A DNA stretch of 64,000 bases from CAVTWD01 sp963738325 (GCA_963738325.1 CAVTWD010000009.1:496001-560000); one strand, 5' to 3'; shown: positions 1-8,598, numbered from the stretch's first letter. Notes: generated by a model from the sequence alone, not told the origin. A program made the numbers and translations.

Positions 1-299
1 TCGGTGTCGGCCGTGACCGTGGCAGTGCGAGGGCCGTGGTCGAGCAGCGACAACTCGCCCACCATGGCGCCGGGGCCGAGCGTCGTCACCCGCTTGCCGT
101 TGCGGCGCACCGTCACCGAGCCGTCCACGAGGACGAAGGCCTCGTTGCCCATCTGCCCCTGGTCGGTGAGCTTGTAACCCGACGGCAAGTTCATCTCCGT
201 CGCCGCCTTGGCGACGCGTTGGAGGTCCTTCGTGGTGCACGCCGAGAACAGCGGCACGTTGCGCAGGTGGTCGAGATATGCGTTCTTGCCTCGGGCCAT
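1..299 (-). CDS. Cyclic-nucleotide-binding domain protein (partial, runs off left edge)
   Basis: The minus-strand frame opens with ATG at 299 (MARGKNAYLDHLRNVPLFSA) and stays open to the window edge, giving 99 residues. It shows the start of a CRP/FNR-type cNMP-binding beta-roll: 'LFSACTTKDLQRVAKAA', then 'GNEAFVLVDGSVTV' and 'PGAMVGELSLLDHGPRTATV', which matches the GE-x-(S/A)LL...R-A-T phosphate-binding cassette of that fold. The C-terminus lies outside the window, so it is unknown whether a DNA-binding or other output domain follows. It is divergent from the winged-helix gene at 432, with a dyad at 382-400 between them. The domain call is firm; the cellular role is not known. Confidence 0.75.
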   Translation of the reverse strand, partial: MARGKNAYLDHLRNVPLFSACTTKDLQRVAKAATEMNLPSGYKLTDQGQMGNEAFVLVDGSVTVRRNGKRVTTLGPGAMVGELSLLDHGPRTATVTADT

Positions 300-381
300 G
301 CGGCGGGATCATACGGGTCGGCTCTCCGCCGTGCGCTGGATCCTCGCGCCGGCAGCCGGCGCCCTTCACCTCGGCTGACCT

Positions 382-400
382 TCATGTTGCCGAAACATGA
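382..400. promoter_or_regulatory. Dyad-symmetric candidate operator in a divergent intergenic region
   Basis: The sequence TCATGTT-GCCGA-AACATGA has perfect 7-bp arms around a 5-bp spacer. It lies between the divergently transcribed cNMP-domain gene (start 299, minus) and the winged-helix gene (start about 432, plus), about 30 bp before the latter. An ATG inside the left arm (384) is in frame with the winged-helix gene, but using it would place the operator inside the coding region. Binding by either neighbour is inference. Confidence 0.4.
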
Positions 401-431
401 GAGAAACCCAACCTCTCTACGGTCACCGTCC

Positions 432-992
432 GTGGACGTCGTGCTCCTGCGGTGGCCCTGGGAGGCCGATGCGCGGTCCCGGCTGGCCCGGGAGGGGCGG
501 GCTCGCTTGTTGCTGGTGGACGACGCCACCGCGCCTCCCGCGGTCGAGGACCCCCTCGAGGACTGGATCCGCGTGCCGGCGCCCGAGGCCGACGTGCGGG
601 CCCGACTCGACACACTCTTGGTGCGGTCCGCGCTCCCCGGTGTCCCGGTCCGCCCGCCGACGCTCGACGAGGACGGGGTGGTGCGTCACGCCGGCTCGTG
701 GGTGTCGGTGCCTCCCGTCGAAGCACGGCTCACCCGGCTCCTGCTCGATCGGTACGGGGCGGTCGTGAGCCGCGACGCGCTGGCCCGGGTGGGGTGGCCC
801 GACGGCGCCCCGGGTCGGAACGCGCTCGACGTCCACGTGTTGCGGTTGCGGCGTCGCCTCGGTGAGGTGGGGTTGGTCATTCGCACGCTCCGCTCCCGCG
901 GGTACCTGCTCGAGGCCTCAACACGACCCGGCTTCAACCGCAACGGGTCGTTCCCGCCAGGCCGAGGGACTCCGGTCGAGCGCGTCCCGTAG
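432..992 (+). CDS. Winged-helix (OmpR/PhoB-type) DNA-binding regulator, no canonical receiver
   Basis: About 186 residues from GTG 432 (VDVVLLRWPWEADARSRLA). The first 95 or so residues have a receiver-like alternation of strands and helices but no phospho-acceptor signature. The C-terminal half is an OmpR/PhoB winged helix: a strand with 'GSWVSVPPVEARLTRLLLD', then 'GAVVSRDALARVGW', the recognition-helix region 'NALDVHVLRLRRRL' and the wing 'IRTLRSRGYLLE'. An in-frame ATG at 384 would add 16 residues but lies in the dyad at 382-400. The frame is also open further upstream, but that stretch overlaps the divergent gene. Probably a phosphorylation-independent transcription factor; targets unknown. 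Confidence 0.7.
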   Translation: MDVVLLRWPWEADARSRLAREGRARLLLVDDATAPPAVEDPLEDWIRVPAPEADVRARLDTLLVRSALPGVPVRPPTLDEDGVVRHAGSWVSVPPVEARLTRLLLDRYGAVVSRDALARVGWPDGAPGRNALDVHVLRLRRRLGEVGLVIRTLRSRGYLLEASTRPGFNRNGSFPPGRGTPVERVP

Positions 993-1006
993 GGGCCGGC
1001 GGCCCC
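992..1006 (+). terminator. Small GC hairpin after the winged-helix gene
   Basis: GGGGCC-GGC-GGCCCC is a perfect 6-bp stem with a 3-base loop starting at the last base of the stop codon. There is no T tract, so terminator activity is only possible. Confidence 0.3.
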
Positions 1007-1171
1007 GGCGACCACGCTGCGTCCCCGAATGGGTCGTACGACCCTCGACGCTCACTGTGCGAGGTCCGTAGCCTGGCCGTACTCGCCGGAGGTGGTCGGC
1101 ACCGGCACACACCGGACCTCGGAGGAGCCACAGGTGCGCGGAGTCCATCGGAGCGATTGGAGCCGAGCCGG

Positions 1172-2158
1172 ATGACGGTGCTCGTCACCGGCGGTGCCGG
1201 TTACATCGGGTCGCACACGGTGCGAGCCCTGCGCCGCCACGGGCGTGATGTGGTCGTCCTCGACAACCTCAGCAACGGCTACGAGCCGGCCGCGCTCGGG
1301 GCCCCGCTCGTGATCGGTGACGTTGACGACGTCGCCCTCGTGGAGAAGCTCGTGGTCGAGCACGACATCGACGCCTGCGTCCACTTCGCCGCCCTGAAGG
1401 CCGTCGGGGAGTCGATGAAGCAGCCGGCCCGCTACTTCCGCAACAACGTGAGCGGCACCAACGATCTGCTCGATTCGCTCGAGCGCTCGGGCGTCAACCG
1501 GGTCGTGTTCTCCTCCTCGGCCGCCGTCTACGGCACGCCCGAGGTGGTACCAATCGTGGAGACGGCCCCCCTCCACCCCGAGAGCGTCTACGGGCAGACC
1601 AAGCTCATGGTGGAGCAGATCCTCGGCTGGTACGAGGCCGTCCATGGCCTGCACTCGGTCAGCCTCCGCTACTTCAACGCGGCGGGCGCGTCGATGGATG
1701 GCGTGATCGGGGAGGACTTCACGCTCACCCAGAACCTCGTGCCCATGGCGATGAAGGCACTGCTCGGGCGGCGCGACCCGCTGCAGGTCTTCGGCACCGA
1801 CTACCTGACGCGAGACGGCACGGCGGTGCGGGACTACGTCCACGTCGAGGACCTCGCCGAGGCGCACGTGCTCGCCCTCGAGTACCTGGAGGCCGGCGGC
1901 CCCACACAGGCGCTCAACGTGGGCACGGGCGTCGGCTCGACCGTCTTCGAGGTGCTCAACGCCGCCGAGGAGGTGGCCGGGCGTCCGGTACCCCACGAGC
2001 TCGCACCGCGGCGTCGCGGAGATCCGGCCGCGCTCGTGGCCGACAACTCCCGCGCCACGGAGATCCTCGGTTGGCGACCGCAGCGGGACCTGCACGACGT
2101 CGTCGCCACCGCCTGGCGCTGGCATTCCGAGCATCCCGACGGGTTCGCCGCGCCGTGA
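1172..2158 (+). CDS. galE: UDP-glucose 4-epimerase
   Basis: A 328-residue short-chain dehydrogenase/reductase of the extended NAD-dependent epimerase family, which interconverts UDP-glucose and UDP-galactose for glycan precursor supply. Visible motifs are the N-terminal NAD loop 'VTGGAGYIGSH', 'FAALKAVGESM', the catalytic Ser region 'VFSSSAAVYG', the YxxxK pair in 'VYGQTKLMVE', and 'LRYFNAAGA'. Length matches bacterial GalE (about 330). ATG 1172 is chosen because the Rossmann strand begins directly after it; a TTG five codons upstream is less likely. The stop overlaps the next gene by 4 bases, so galE and cysQ are probably cotranscribed, linking sugar-nucleotide and sulfate-activation genes. 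Confidence 0.93.
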   Translation: MTVLVTGGAGYIGSHTVRALRRHGRDVVVLDNLSNGYEPAALGAPLVIGDVDDVALVEKLVVEHDIDACVHFAALKAVGESMKQPARYFRNNVSGTNDLLDSLERSGVNRVVFSSSAAVYGTPEVVPIVETAPLHPESVYGQTKLMVEQILGWYEAVHGLHSVSLRYFNAAGASMDGVIGEDFTLTQNLVPMAMKALLGRRDPLQVFGTDYLTRDGTAVRDYVHVEDLAEAHVLALEYLEAGGPTQALNVGTGVGSTVFEVLNAAEEVAGRPVPHELAPRRRGDPAALVADNSRATEILGWRPQRDLHDVVATAWRWHSEHPDGFAAP

Positions 2159-2922
2159 GCCCGTGGACCCCGGCCGACGCCGACCTCGCCGCGTCCCTGG
2201 CGCGAGGCGCGGGCGAGTTGCTCGTCGAGCTGCGTGCTCGAGGCCTCGACCATCACAAGCTCGGCGCGGAGGGAGACCGGCGGGCCAACGAGTACATCCT
2301 CGGGCACTTGGCCGAGGCTCGCCCGGGCGACGCCATCCTCTCGGAGGAGAGCTCGGACGACCCCGACCGGCTCGACGCCCATCGCGTCTGGATCATCGAT
2401 CCACTCGATGGGACGCGTGAGTTCACCGAGGTCCCTCGCCGCGACTGGGCCGTGCACGTGGCCTTGTGGGTGGATGGCGACCTCGCCGTCGGCGCCGTTG
2501 CTCTCCCGGCCGAAGGCATCGTGCTGCGGTCGTACCCGCCCGCCTCCTTGCCGCCCCCCGCGCCGGGGCCGCTCCGACTCGTGGTGAGCCGCACCCGTCC
2601 ACCGGCCATCACCGGGGCAGTGGCCGAGCGGCTCGGAGCCGAGTTGGTGCCGATGGGTTCGGCCGGCGCCAAGGCCACGTCGGTGCTGCTCGGCACCACC
2701 GACGTCTACCTGCACGGGGGGGGCCAGTGGGAATGGGACTCGGCCGCGCCGGTTGCCGTTTGTCGAGCGGCCGGCCTGCACACGTCGCGCCTCGACGGTT
2801 CGCCGCTCCTGTACAACCAGCCGGAGCCCTGGCTCCCGGATCTCCTGGTCGCTCGCCCGGACGTGGCCGCCGACGTGCTGGCGGCGGTGGCGGCCGCCCA
2901 GACTGATGAAGACCCCCACTGA
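2155..2922 (+). CDS. cysQ: 3'(2'),5'-bisphosphate nucleotidase, CysQ/IMPase family
   Basis: A 255-residue inositol-monophosphatase-fold protein. It shows the metal-binding signature 'WIIDPLDGTREF', an upstream acidic motif 'LSEESSDD', and the C-terminal 'GGQWEWDSAAPVAV' that completes the active site. CysQ enzymes hydrolyse 3'-phosphoadenosine 5'-phosphate (PAP), the by-product of PAPS-dependent sulfotransferases and reductases. Its position before cysD-cysN-cysC and near several sulfotransferases supports that role over inositol phosphate hydrolysis. The GTG start overlaps the galE stop (GTGA). Substrate is inferred from family and context. Confidence 0.87.
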   Translation: MSPWTPADADLAASLARGAGELLVELRARGLDHHKLGAEGDRRANEYILGHLAEARPGDAILSEESSDDPDRLDAHRVWIIDPLDGTREFTEVPRRDWAVHVALWVDGDLAVGAVALPAEGIVLRSYPPASLPPPAPGPLRLVVSRTRPPAITGAVAERLGAELVPMGSAGAKATSVLLGTTDVYLHGGGQWEWDSAAPVAVCRAAGLHTSRLDGSPLLYNQPEPWLPDLLVARPDVAADVLAAVAAAQTDEDPH

Positions 2923-2929
2923 GGTGATG

Positions 2930-3841
2930 ATGACCACAGTCAAGCAACGCACACATCTCGACGAGCTCGAAGACGAGTCGATATTCATCATGCGCGAGGT
3001 CGCCGCCGAGTTCGAGCGGCCCGTCTTGCTGTTCTCCGGCGGCAAGGACTCGATCGTGATGCTGCGCCTCGCTGAGAAGGCGTTCTGGCCGGCGCGGATC
3101 CCGTTCCCCATCATGCACGTCGACACCGGTCACAACTTCTACGAGGTGATCCAGTTCCGCGACCGCAGGGTGGGCGAGCTCGGCGTGAACCTCGTGGTCG
3201 CCTCGGTGCAGGAGAGCATCGACCGCGGCCGGGTGCGAGAAGAGACCGGCCCCAGAGCCAGCCGGAACCGCCTGCAGACCGTGACGCTGCTCGACGCCAT
3301 CACCGAGAACGGCTTCGACGCCGTGTTCGGCGGCGGTCGGCGCGACGAGGAGAAGGCGAGGGCCAAGGAGCGTGTCTACTCCTTCCGCGACGAGTTCGGC
3401 CAGTGGGACCCGAAGAACCAGCGTCCCGAGCTGTGGCGGCTCTACAACGGTCGCCATCGCAAGGGCGAGCACATCCGGGTGTTCCCGATCTCGAACTGGA
3501 CCGAGCTCGACGTCTGGCTCTACATCCAGCGTGAGGGCATCGAGATCCCGTCCATCTACTTCGCTCATCGCCGCGAGGTGTTCCGGCGCGACGGGATGTG
3601 GCTGGCGGTCACGCCCCACATCACGCTGATGGAGGACGAGGAGCCCATCGAGATGATGGTGCGGTACCGCACGGTCGGCGACGCCAGCTGCACGGGCGCC
3701 GTCGAGTCGACGGCGATGACGATCGTCGACGTCATCGGAGAGGTGGCGGCCTCGCGGGTCACCGAGCGGGGAGCAACACGGGCGGACGACCGATTCACCG
3801 AAGCGGCCATGGAAGACCGCAAGAAGGAGGGCTACTTCTGA
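2930..3841 (+). CDS. cysD: Sulfate adenylyltransferase subunit 2
   Basis: A 303-residue PP-loop ATPase of the PAPS reductase/ATP sulfurylase superfamily. With CysN it forms adenosine 5'-phosphosulfate from sulfate and ATP. The PP-loop 'LLFSGGKDSIVML' is near residue 27, followed by 'MHVDTGHNF', 'GGGRRDEEKARAKER' and 'VFPISNWTELDVW', all typical of CysD. Length is close to E. coli CysD (302). ATG 2930 is preferred, with GAGGT at 2921-2925; ATG 2927 and 2906 are alternatives. The stop shares one base with the cysN start (TGATG). Confidence 0.95.
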   Translation: MTTVKQRTHLDELEDESIFIMREVAAEFERPVLLFSGGKDSIVMLRLAEKAFWPARIPFPIMHVDTGHNFYEVIQFRDRRVGELGVNLVVASVQESIDRGRVREETGPRASRNRLQTVTLLDAITENGFDAVFGGGRRDEEKARAKERVYSFRDEFGQWDPKNQRPELWRLYNGRHRKGEHIRVFPISNWTELDVWLYIQREGIEIPSIYFAHRREVFRRDGMWLAVTPHITLMEDEEPIEMMVRYRTVGDASCTGAVESTAMTIVDVIGEVAASRVTERGATRADDRFTEAAMEDRKKEGYF

Positions 3842-5094
3842 TGGAGCTGCTCCGATTCGCCACGGCCGGCTCGGTCGACGACGGCAAGAGCACGCTCATC
3901 GGCCGGCTGCTCTATGAGAGCAAGAACATCTTCGAGGACCAACTCGAGGCGGTCGAGCGCACCAGCCGCGACAAGGGCTTCGAGTACACGAACCTGGCGT
4001 TGCTCACCGATGGTCTCCGCGCCGAGCGCGAGCAGGGGATCACGATCGATGTCGCCTACCGCTACTTCTCCACGCCGCGGCGCAAGTTCATCATCGCCGA
4101 CACCCCTGGTCACACGCAGTACACGCGGAACATGGTGACGGGGGCGTCGACGGCCGACCTGGCCCTCGTGCTCGTCGACGCCCGCAAGGGGATGCTCGAG
4201 CAGAGCCGGCGCCACGCCGTCATCGCCTCGCTGCTGCGCGTGAGCCACCTGGCGGTGTGCATCAACAAGATGGACCTCGTCGACTGGAGCGAGGACCGCT
4301 ACGAGGAGATCCGCTTCGAGTTCGCCGAGTTCGCCCGCAAGCTCGAGTTCACCGACCTCACCTTCATCCCGGTGAGCGCCCTCTTCGGTGACAACGTCAT
4401 CCAGCACTCACCCAACACGCCTTGGTACCTGGGCCCCACACTGCTCTGGTACCTCGAGAACGTCTACACCGGGTCGGACCGCAACCTCATCGACCCTCGC
4501 TTCCCGGTGCAGTACGTCATCCGACCTCACTCGAGCGTGTATCACGACTACCGCGGTTTCGCCGGCACCGTGGCCGGCGGGGCCTTCCGTCCGGGCGATG
4601 AGGTCATGGTGCTGCCGTCGGGACTCACGTCGACGATCGTCGGCGTCGACTCGCTCAATGGGCCCGTGGGGGAGGCCACCCCGAACCAATCGGTCACCAT
4701 CCGCCTCGCCGACGAGATCGACATCAGCCGGGGCGACATGCTCTGCCGCCCCATGAATGCGCCGACCCTGGCTCAGGACGTCGAGGCCACGGTCTGCTGG
4801 TTCAACGACCGCCCGTTGCAGCCGCGCAGCTTCTACACGATCAAGCACACGACGCGTACGGCGCGGTGCATGGTGAAGGACCTCCATTACCGGCTGGACG
4901 TGAACACCCTCCATCGTCACGATCCCAACGGGCATCTCGGCATGAACGAGATGGGGCGCGTCTCGCTGCGCACGACGGTGCCACTCATGTTCGACGAGTA
5001 CCGCCGCAACCGCCACACCGGTAGCTTCATCCTGATCGACGAAGCCACCAACGAGACAGTGGGGGCGGGCATGATCCTCGGCGAGACCACGTGA
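3841..5094 (+). CDS. cysN: Sulfate adenylyltransferase subunit 1, GTPase
   Basis: A 417-residue translation-factor-type GTPase that drives sulfate adenylylation with CysD. The G motifs are clear: G1 'GSVDDGKST' (residues 10-18), 'DTPGHTQYTRNM' for G3 and 'NKMDLVDW' for G4. EF-Tu-like beta-barrel domains II and III follow ('GFAGTVAGGAFRPGDEV', 'GDMLCRP'). There is no fused C-terminal APS kinase domain, unlike the CysNC fusion of mycobacteria; a separate cysC follows. The start codon overlaps the cysD stop. No frame defects are seen. Confidence 0.95.
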   Translation: MELLRFATAGSVDDGKSTLIGRLLYESKNIFEDQLEAVERTSRDKGFEYTNLALLTDGLRAEREQGITIDVAYRYFSTPRRKFIIADTPGHTQYTRNMVTGASTADLALVLVDARKGMLEQSRRHAVIASLLRVSHLAVCINKMDLVDWSEDRYEEIRFEFAEFARKLEFTDLTFIPVSALFGDNVIQHSPNTPWYLGPTLLWYLENVYTGSDRNLIDPRFPVQYVIRPHSSVYHDYRGFAGTVAGGAFRPGDEVMVLPSGLTSTIVGVDSLNGPVGEATPNQSVTIRLADEIDISRGDMLCRPMNAPTLAQDVEATVCWFNDRPLQPRSFYTIKHTTRTARCMVKDLHYRLDVNTLHRHDPNGHLGMNEMGRVSLRTTVPLMFDEYRRNRHTGSFILIDEATNETVGAGMILGETT

Positions 5095-5221
5095 CGCGCT
5101 GGCGAGCCATCGGACGCCACGTTGGCCGCGCGCTCTCGCGGAACTTGAACCCAGGAGGGCCCTATGCGGCTCATCCAGGTTCGACTTCGCGCGCTGCCGG
5201 TCGGCTGCGTGTTCCCCCGCC

Positions 5222-5854
5222 GTGACGGGCCCGGTCAGCGACAACGTCGTCTGGCACGACACCGGAGTACCGCGTGCCGATCGGTGGCGGGCCAACCGGC
5301 TCGGAGGCGCCACGGTCTGGTTCACGGGACTGTCGGGCTCGGGAAAGTCCACCGTGGCTTCGGCCGTCTCCATGCGCTGTGCCGCTCTCGGCCGCGCCCA
5401 CTACATGCTCGACGGCGACAACCTCCGCTTCGGCCTCAACGGCGATCTCAGCTTCGACCGCTCGGGCCGCACCGAGAACGTGCGGAGGGTGGCCGAAGTC
5501 GCCCGTCTCTTCGCCGATGCCGGGGTGCTGGCGCTCGTGCCCGTGATCAGCCCCTACCGCGAAGGCCGGGAGCACGCCCGAGCGATTCACGCCAGCGCGG
5601 GCCTGGTGTTCGTCGAGGTGCACATGGCGACACCTCTCGACGAGTGCGAGCGCCGCGACCCCAAGGGCCTCTACGCCCGGGCTCGTCGAGGAGAGCTCAC
5701 GGGGATGACAGGGATCGACGACCCCTACGAGCCCCCGCTCCATCCGGAGTTCGCCTTCGACCACGAGAGCGACCCGGAAACAGCCGCCGCCCGGGTGCTC
5801 GCATTCGTGCAGGCGGAACTGGCGAGGGGCGGCGCAGGGACGGCGGCGCGCTGA
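5222..5854 (+). CDS. cysC: Adenylylsulfate (APS) kinase
   Basis: A 210-residue kinase that phosphorylates APS to PAPS, the sulfate donor for sulfotransferases. It shows the P-loop 'FTGLSGSGKST', 'MLDGDNLRFGLN', 'RTENVRRVAEVA', 'VISPYREGRE' and 'DPKGLYARARRGEL', all CysC hallmarks. GTG 5222 has no clear ribosome-binding site. A strong one (AGGAGG, 5153-5158) sits 5 bases before ATG 5164 in another frame, and removing one C from the run near 5213 would join that start to this gene in frame. The true start may therefore be 5164. A hairpin (ACCGCGCC/GGCGCGGT, about 5918-5941) follows the gene. Confidence 0.9.
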   Translation: MTGPVSDNVVWHDTGVPRADRWRANRLGGATVWFTGLSGSGKSTVASAVSMRCAALGRAHYMLDGDNLRFGLNGDLSFDRSGRTENVRRVAEVARLFADAGVLALVPVISPYREGREHARAIHASAGLVFVEVHMATPLDECERRDPKGLYARARRGELTGMTGIDDPYEPPLHPEFAFDHESDPETAAARVLAFVQAELARGGAGTAAR

Positions 5855-6121
5855 GCGCGGCGGGCGCGTCTCGGACGGTGAGAAAATGCCTGCGGTGACC
5901 ATCCGACGTGACGCCACCGCGCCAGCGCGGATGGCGCGGTTGCATCATTTCGCCGAGGTCCCGGCGTCGTAGGGTGATGGGGTCACCGCATCGGCCGATG
6001 GCGCTGGATCGGGCAGGGCGAGGCAGTGGCGACCAACCGAGGAACCGCCAGACCTCGGCACTCACCAGCGTTACCACCATTCGATCTGGAGGAAGTTCGT
6101 GCTCAGGGTAAGGCGCGCAGC

Positions 6122-6529
6122 ATGAGTGCGACGGGCGACCGCATCAGGGTGCTCGTGGCCGACGACGACGCCGGCGTCCGCCAGGCGGTGGCCGACATCG
6201 TCAGTGACGAGCCCGGCCTCGAGCTCGTCGGCACGGCCGCGGATGGTTACGAGGCCATCGAGCAGGCGCGCCAGACGAAGCCTCACGTCGCCCTCGTCGA
6301 CATCGTCATGCCCCTCGGCGGTGTGGAGACGACCCGCGCGCTGGTCGCCGAGCACCCGGGCATCCACGTGATCATCTTCTCGGCCCAGGCCGACCGGGCC
6401 ACCCGGCGAGCCGTGAAGGATGCCGGGGCCCGTGGCTTCATCGCGAAGGGGAGCGGGGCCGACCTGATCGACGCCGTATGGCAACTCGTCGGTGACGGCG
6501 GGACCGCGGTCGGCGCTCAGCCGGCCTGA
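6122..6529 (+). CDS. Stand-alone response-regulator receiver protein
   Basis: A 135-residue CheY-like receiver domain with no attached output domain. The acidic pocket is 'VLVADDDAGVRQ', the phospho-acceptor Asp is in 'VALVDIVMPLGG', and the conserved Lys is in 'GFIAKGSG'. The ATG at 6122 fits the domain start; the frame is open upstream without a better site, and GGAGGA at 6088-6093 precedes a GTG (6099) in another frame. The next gene is a diguanylate-cyclase-like membrane protein. A partner kinase is not adjacent; the kinase at 8868 is a possible phosphodonor by proximity only. Confidence 0.78.
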   Translation: MSATGDRIRVLVADDDAGVRQAVADIVSDEPGLELVGTAADGYEAIEQARQTKPHVALVDIVMPLGGVETTRALVAEHPGIHVIIFSAQADRATRRAVKDAGARGFIAKGSGADLIDAVWQLVGDGGTAVGAQPA

Positions 6530-6721
6530 TCCTCACCGCTGCGCCTGAAGGCTACCGGGCCGACTCACCCGGCCGATGGCGAGCCCACGCGCCGCGAGGA
6601 TGGCACGCCGGTGAGGTCCTGCCCGGCTGGCTTGTCGCGCGACGTCAATGGTGCATACGCCCCAGGGCAAAGGACGGATCTGTGTCTGCCCGCATGGTGC
6701 GCCGAGGCGGAGAGTGGCACG

Positions 6722-8455
6722 GTGGAGTTCACCGCGGTGCCCAACGTGCGGGCCGGTCATGGGGGGACGGTCAGGACCGTCGCCTCGTCGCCGACCTGGG
6801 CGCCGCCTCGCTCGCTCCGGCGCTCCCAACTCGTGCTCGCCCTCCTCGGGTCTGTAGCGATCCTCGCCTACAACGTGCTCCCCACAGTGGCCGCCGACGT
6901 CGTCTTCCAAGTCACGGCGTGGGCCTGCCTCGCGACGTTCGTGGTGGGGCTGCGCCGGCGAAACCTGCCGTTGGCCGGGCCGTGGCTGCTGTTCCTGGCG
7001 GGCTTCGCGCTCTTCGCCCTGGGCGACCTCCTGTACACGATCTGCCAGGACGTGCTCGGCCTGTCGCCGTTCCCGTCAGCGGCCGACGTCGCGTACCTGG
7101 CGGGCTACCCGGTCCTGATGACGTCGCTGGCGCTGTTCATCCGCAGCCGGGAGCGGCGCAGCGACCGCGGTGCCCTCATCGACGCGTGCATCATCGGGGT
7201 GGCCCTCGGCGTGATCGCCTGGGTCTGCCTCGTCGTCCCTATGGCGGGCGCAGCGGGGCAGGGCGTGCTGGCGCGGGCCATCTCGATGGCGTATCCGGTC
7301 GGCGACATCATGTGTCTCACGCTGCTCGTCCGTCTGCTGATCGGCGGACGGGCGGGTGCTCACCGCACACCGCCCGCGTTGTGGATCATGACCGCCACCA
7401 TGGCCGCGGTCCTGCTCGGCGACTTCGGCTTCGCCCTTGCCGAGTCGGCCGGGCTGGCGGTGTCCTCGGGTTGGACCGATGCCCTGTTCATGGCCTCCTA
7501 CATCGGCGTCGCCGCCGTCGGGCTCGAAGCCTCGGCGCCCATGGCGACGCGACCGATCGTGGCCGGTCGGCGCGAGCTCAGTCCTCGACGGCTGCTCGTC
7601 CTCGCCGCCGCCGCGCTGCTGATCCCGACGCTGCTCGCCTTCGAAGGAGTCCGAGGGCAGCAGGTGGCCATCCCGGTGTTCGCGATCGGCACCTTCCTCA
7701 CCATCGTGCTCGTGGCCATGCGGGTCTCGGGACTGATCAAAGACCTCCAGGCCTCACGAGACGAACTGGCCCACCGCGCCACCCACGATCCGCTGACCGG
7801 CATCGCCAACCGCAGCCTGTTCTCCGCCGGGTTGACTGATGCGGTCACTGCCGGCAGGCGTTGTGCCGTGCTGCTCATCGACTTGGACCGCTTCAAGGAC
7901 ATCAACGATCGCCACGGTCACCTGACTGGCGACGCGTTGCTCGTCGAGGTGGCGCAGCGCCTGATCTCCGTGGTCCGCGCCGGTGACCTCGTCGCCCGCC
8001 TGGCGGGTGACGAGTTCGCGGTGCTCCTGCCCGGGGCCGATACCTCGGTGGCCTCCGTGGTGGCGGCACGCGCCGTGGAGGCGCTGAACGCCGAGGTGGA
8101 GGTATCCGGCGTCACCATGCGTCTCGGTGCTTCGATCGGCATGGCCGTCTGGAGCGGTTCGGCCGCCGAGCACGAGCGTCGCCCGGCGCTCGATGAGGCC
8201 GACCGGTTGCTGGCCGAGGCCGACCAGGCCATGTACGAGGCCAAGCGCGGTCCGCCCGCTATCTCGTGGCCGTTCCACTCGAGCACACCGACCTGGCGGG
8301 TCCCGGACAACGGCGGATCCTCGAGGCGGTGGCCGGGCGCAGTGCCTGAGGGGCGTGGCGGCGAGTCCAGGGTGAGCGCTCAACCGCTCACTCTCCGCGG
8401 TTCGGTCACTCCCACAAGAACCCGGGAACTCGTGGCGCAACAGTGCCGTTACTGA
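6722..8455 (+). CDS. Membrane GGDEF-domain protein (diguanylate cyclase-like); 3' end probably frameshifted
   Basis: An N-terminal sensor region with about eight to nine hydrophobic segments (from 'SQLVLALLGSVAILAYNVLP') is followed by a cytoplasmic GGDEF domain: 'ATHDPLTGIANRSLF', 'LLIDLDRFKDINDRHGH', and the active-site loop AGDEF, in which the first Gly is Ala. An inhibitory-site RxxD (RAGD) lies five residues before it. The role, if active, is c-di-GMP synthesis. The open frame ends at 8455, but after about 8255 another frame gives a more convincing tail (RYLVAVPLEHTD...) ending at 8349. One missing C near 8255 would explain this. The start is uncertain; GTG 6722 is the last good start before the first membrane segment. 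Confidence 0.78.
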   Translation: MEFTAVPNVRAGHGGTVRTVASSPTWAPPRSLRRSQLVLALLGSVAILAYNVLPTVAADVVFQVTAWACLATFVVGLRRRNLPLAGPWLLFLAGFALFALGDLLYTICQDVLGLSPFPSAADVAYLAGYPVLMTSLALFIRSRERRSDRGALIDACIIGVALGVIAWVCLVVPMAGAAGQGVLARAISMAYPVGDIMCLTLLVRLLIGGRAGAHRTPPALWIMTATMAAVLLGDFGFALAESAGLAVSSGWTDALFMASYIGVAAVGLEASAPMATRPIVAGRRELSPRRLLVLAAAALLIPTLLAFEGVRGQQVAIPVFAIGTFLTIVLVAMRVSGLIKDLQASRDELAHRATHDPLTGIANRSLFSAGLTDAVTAGRRCAVLLIDLDRFKDINDRHGHLTGDALLVEVAQRLISVVRAGDLVARLAGDEFAVLLPGADTSVASVVAARAVEALNAEVEVSGVTMRLGASIGMAVWSGSAAEHERRPALDEADRLLAEADQAMYEAKRGPPAISWPFHSSTPTWRVPDNGGSSRRWPGAVPEGRGGESRVSAQPLTLRGSVTPTRTRELVAQQCRY

Positions 8456-8484
8456 GGGTGAAGTAGCCCATTTGGCGCATTGTC

Positions 8485-8505
8485 GTAGTGAGGATCCTTC
8501 ACTAC
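8485..8505. other. Near-palindromic 21-bp inverted repeat in the 8350-8598 gap
   Basis: GTAGTGA at 8485-8491 and TCACTAC at 8499-8505 are perfect arms around a GGATCCT centre. It lies between the GGDEF gene and the small secreted protein, about 95 bp before the latter's start. Nothing else gene-like is seen in this roughly 250-bp gap. It could be an operator or a weak terminator. Confidence 0.35.
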
Positions 8506-8598
8506 GGTCAGTGGCGGAATCGCTGCCCACCGGAGGTGGTTCCGCGCCAACACGCCATCCGGTGGTGCCCTCGGAGGGTACGGAGGTAGGAGGACATC

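Noticed and set aside
1052..2134. Long minus-strand open frame opposite galE (360 codons)
   Set aside because: It mirrors galE on the other strand, has no recognisable domains and has the composition expected of antisense reading of GC-rich codons.
5164..5221. Short sulfur-responsive leader peptide before cysC
   Set aside because: Such leaders are Cys-rich or contain a stop before the next gene; this frame has one Cys and runs on past 5800.
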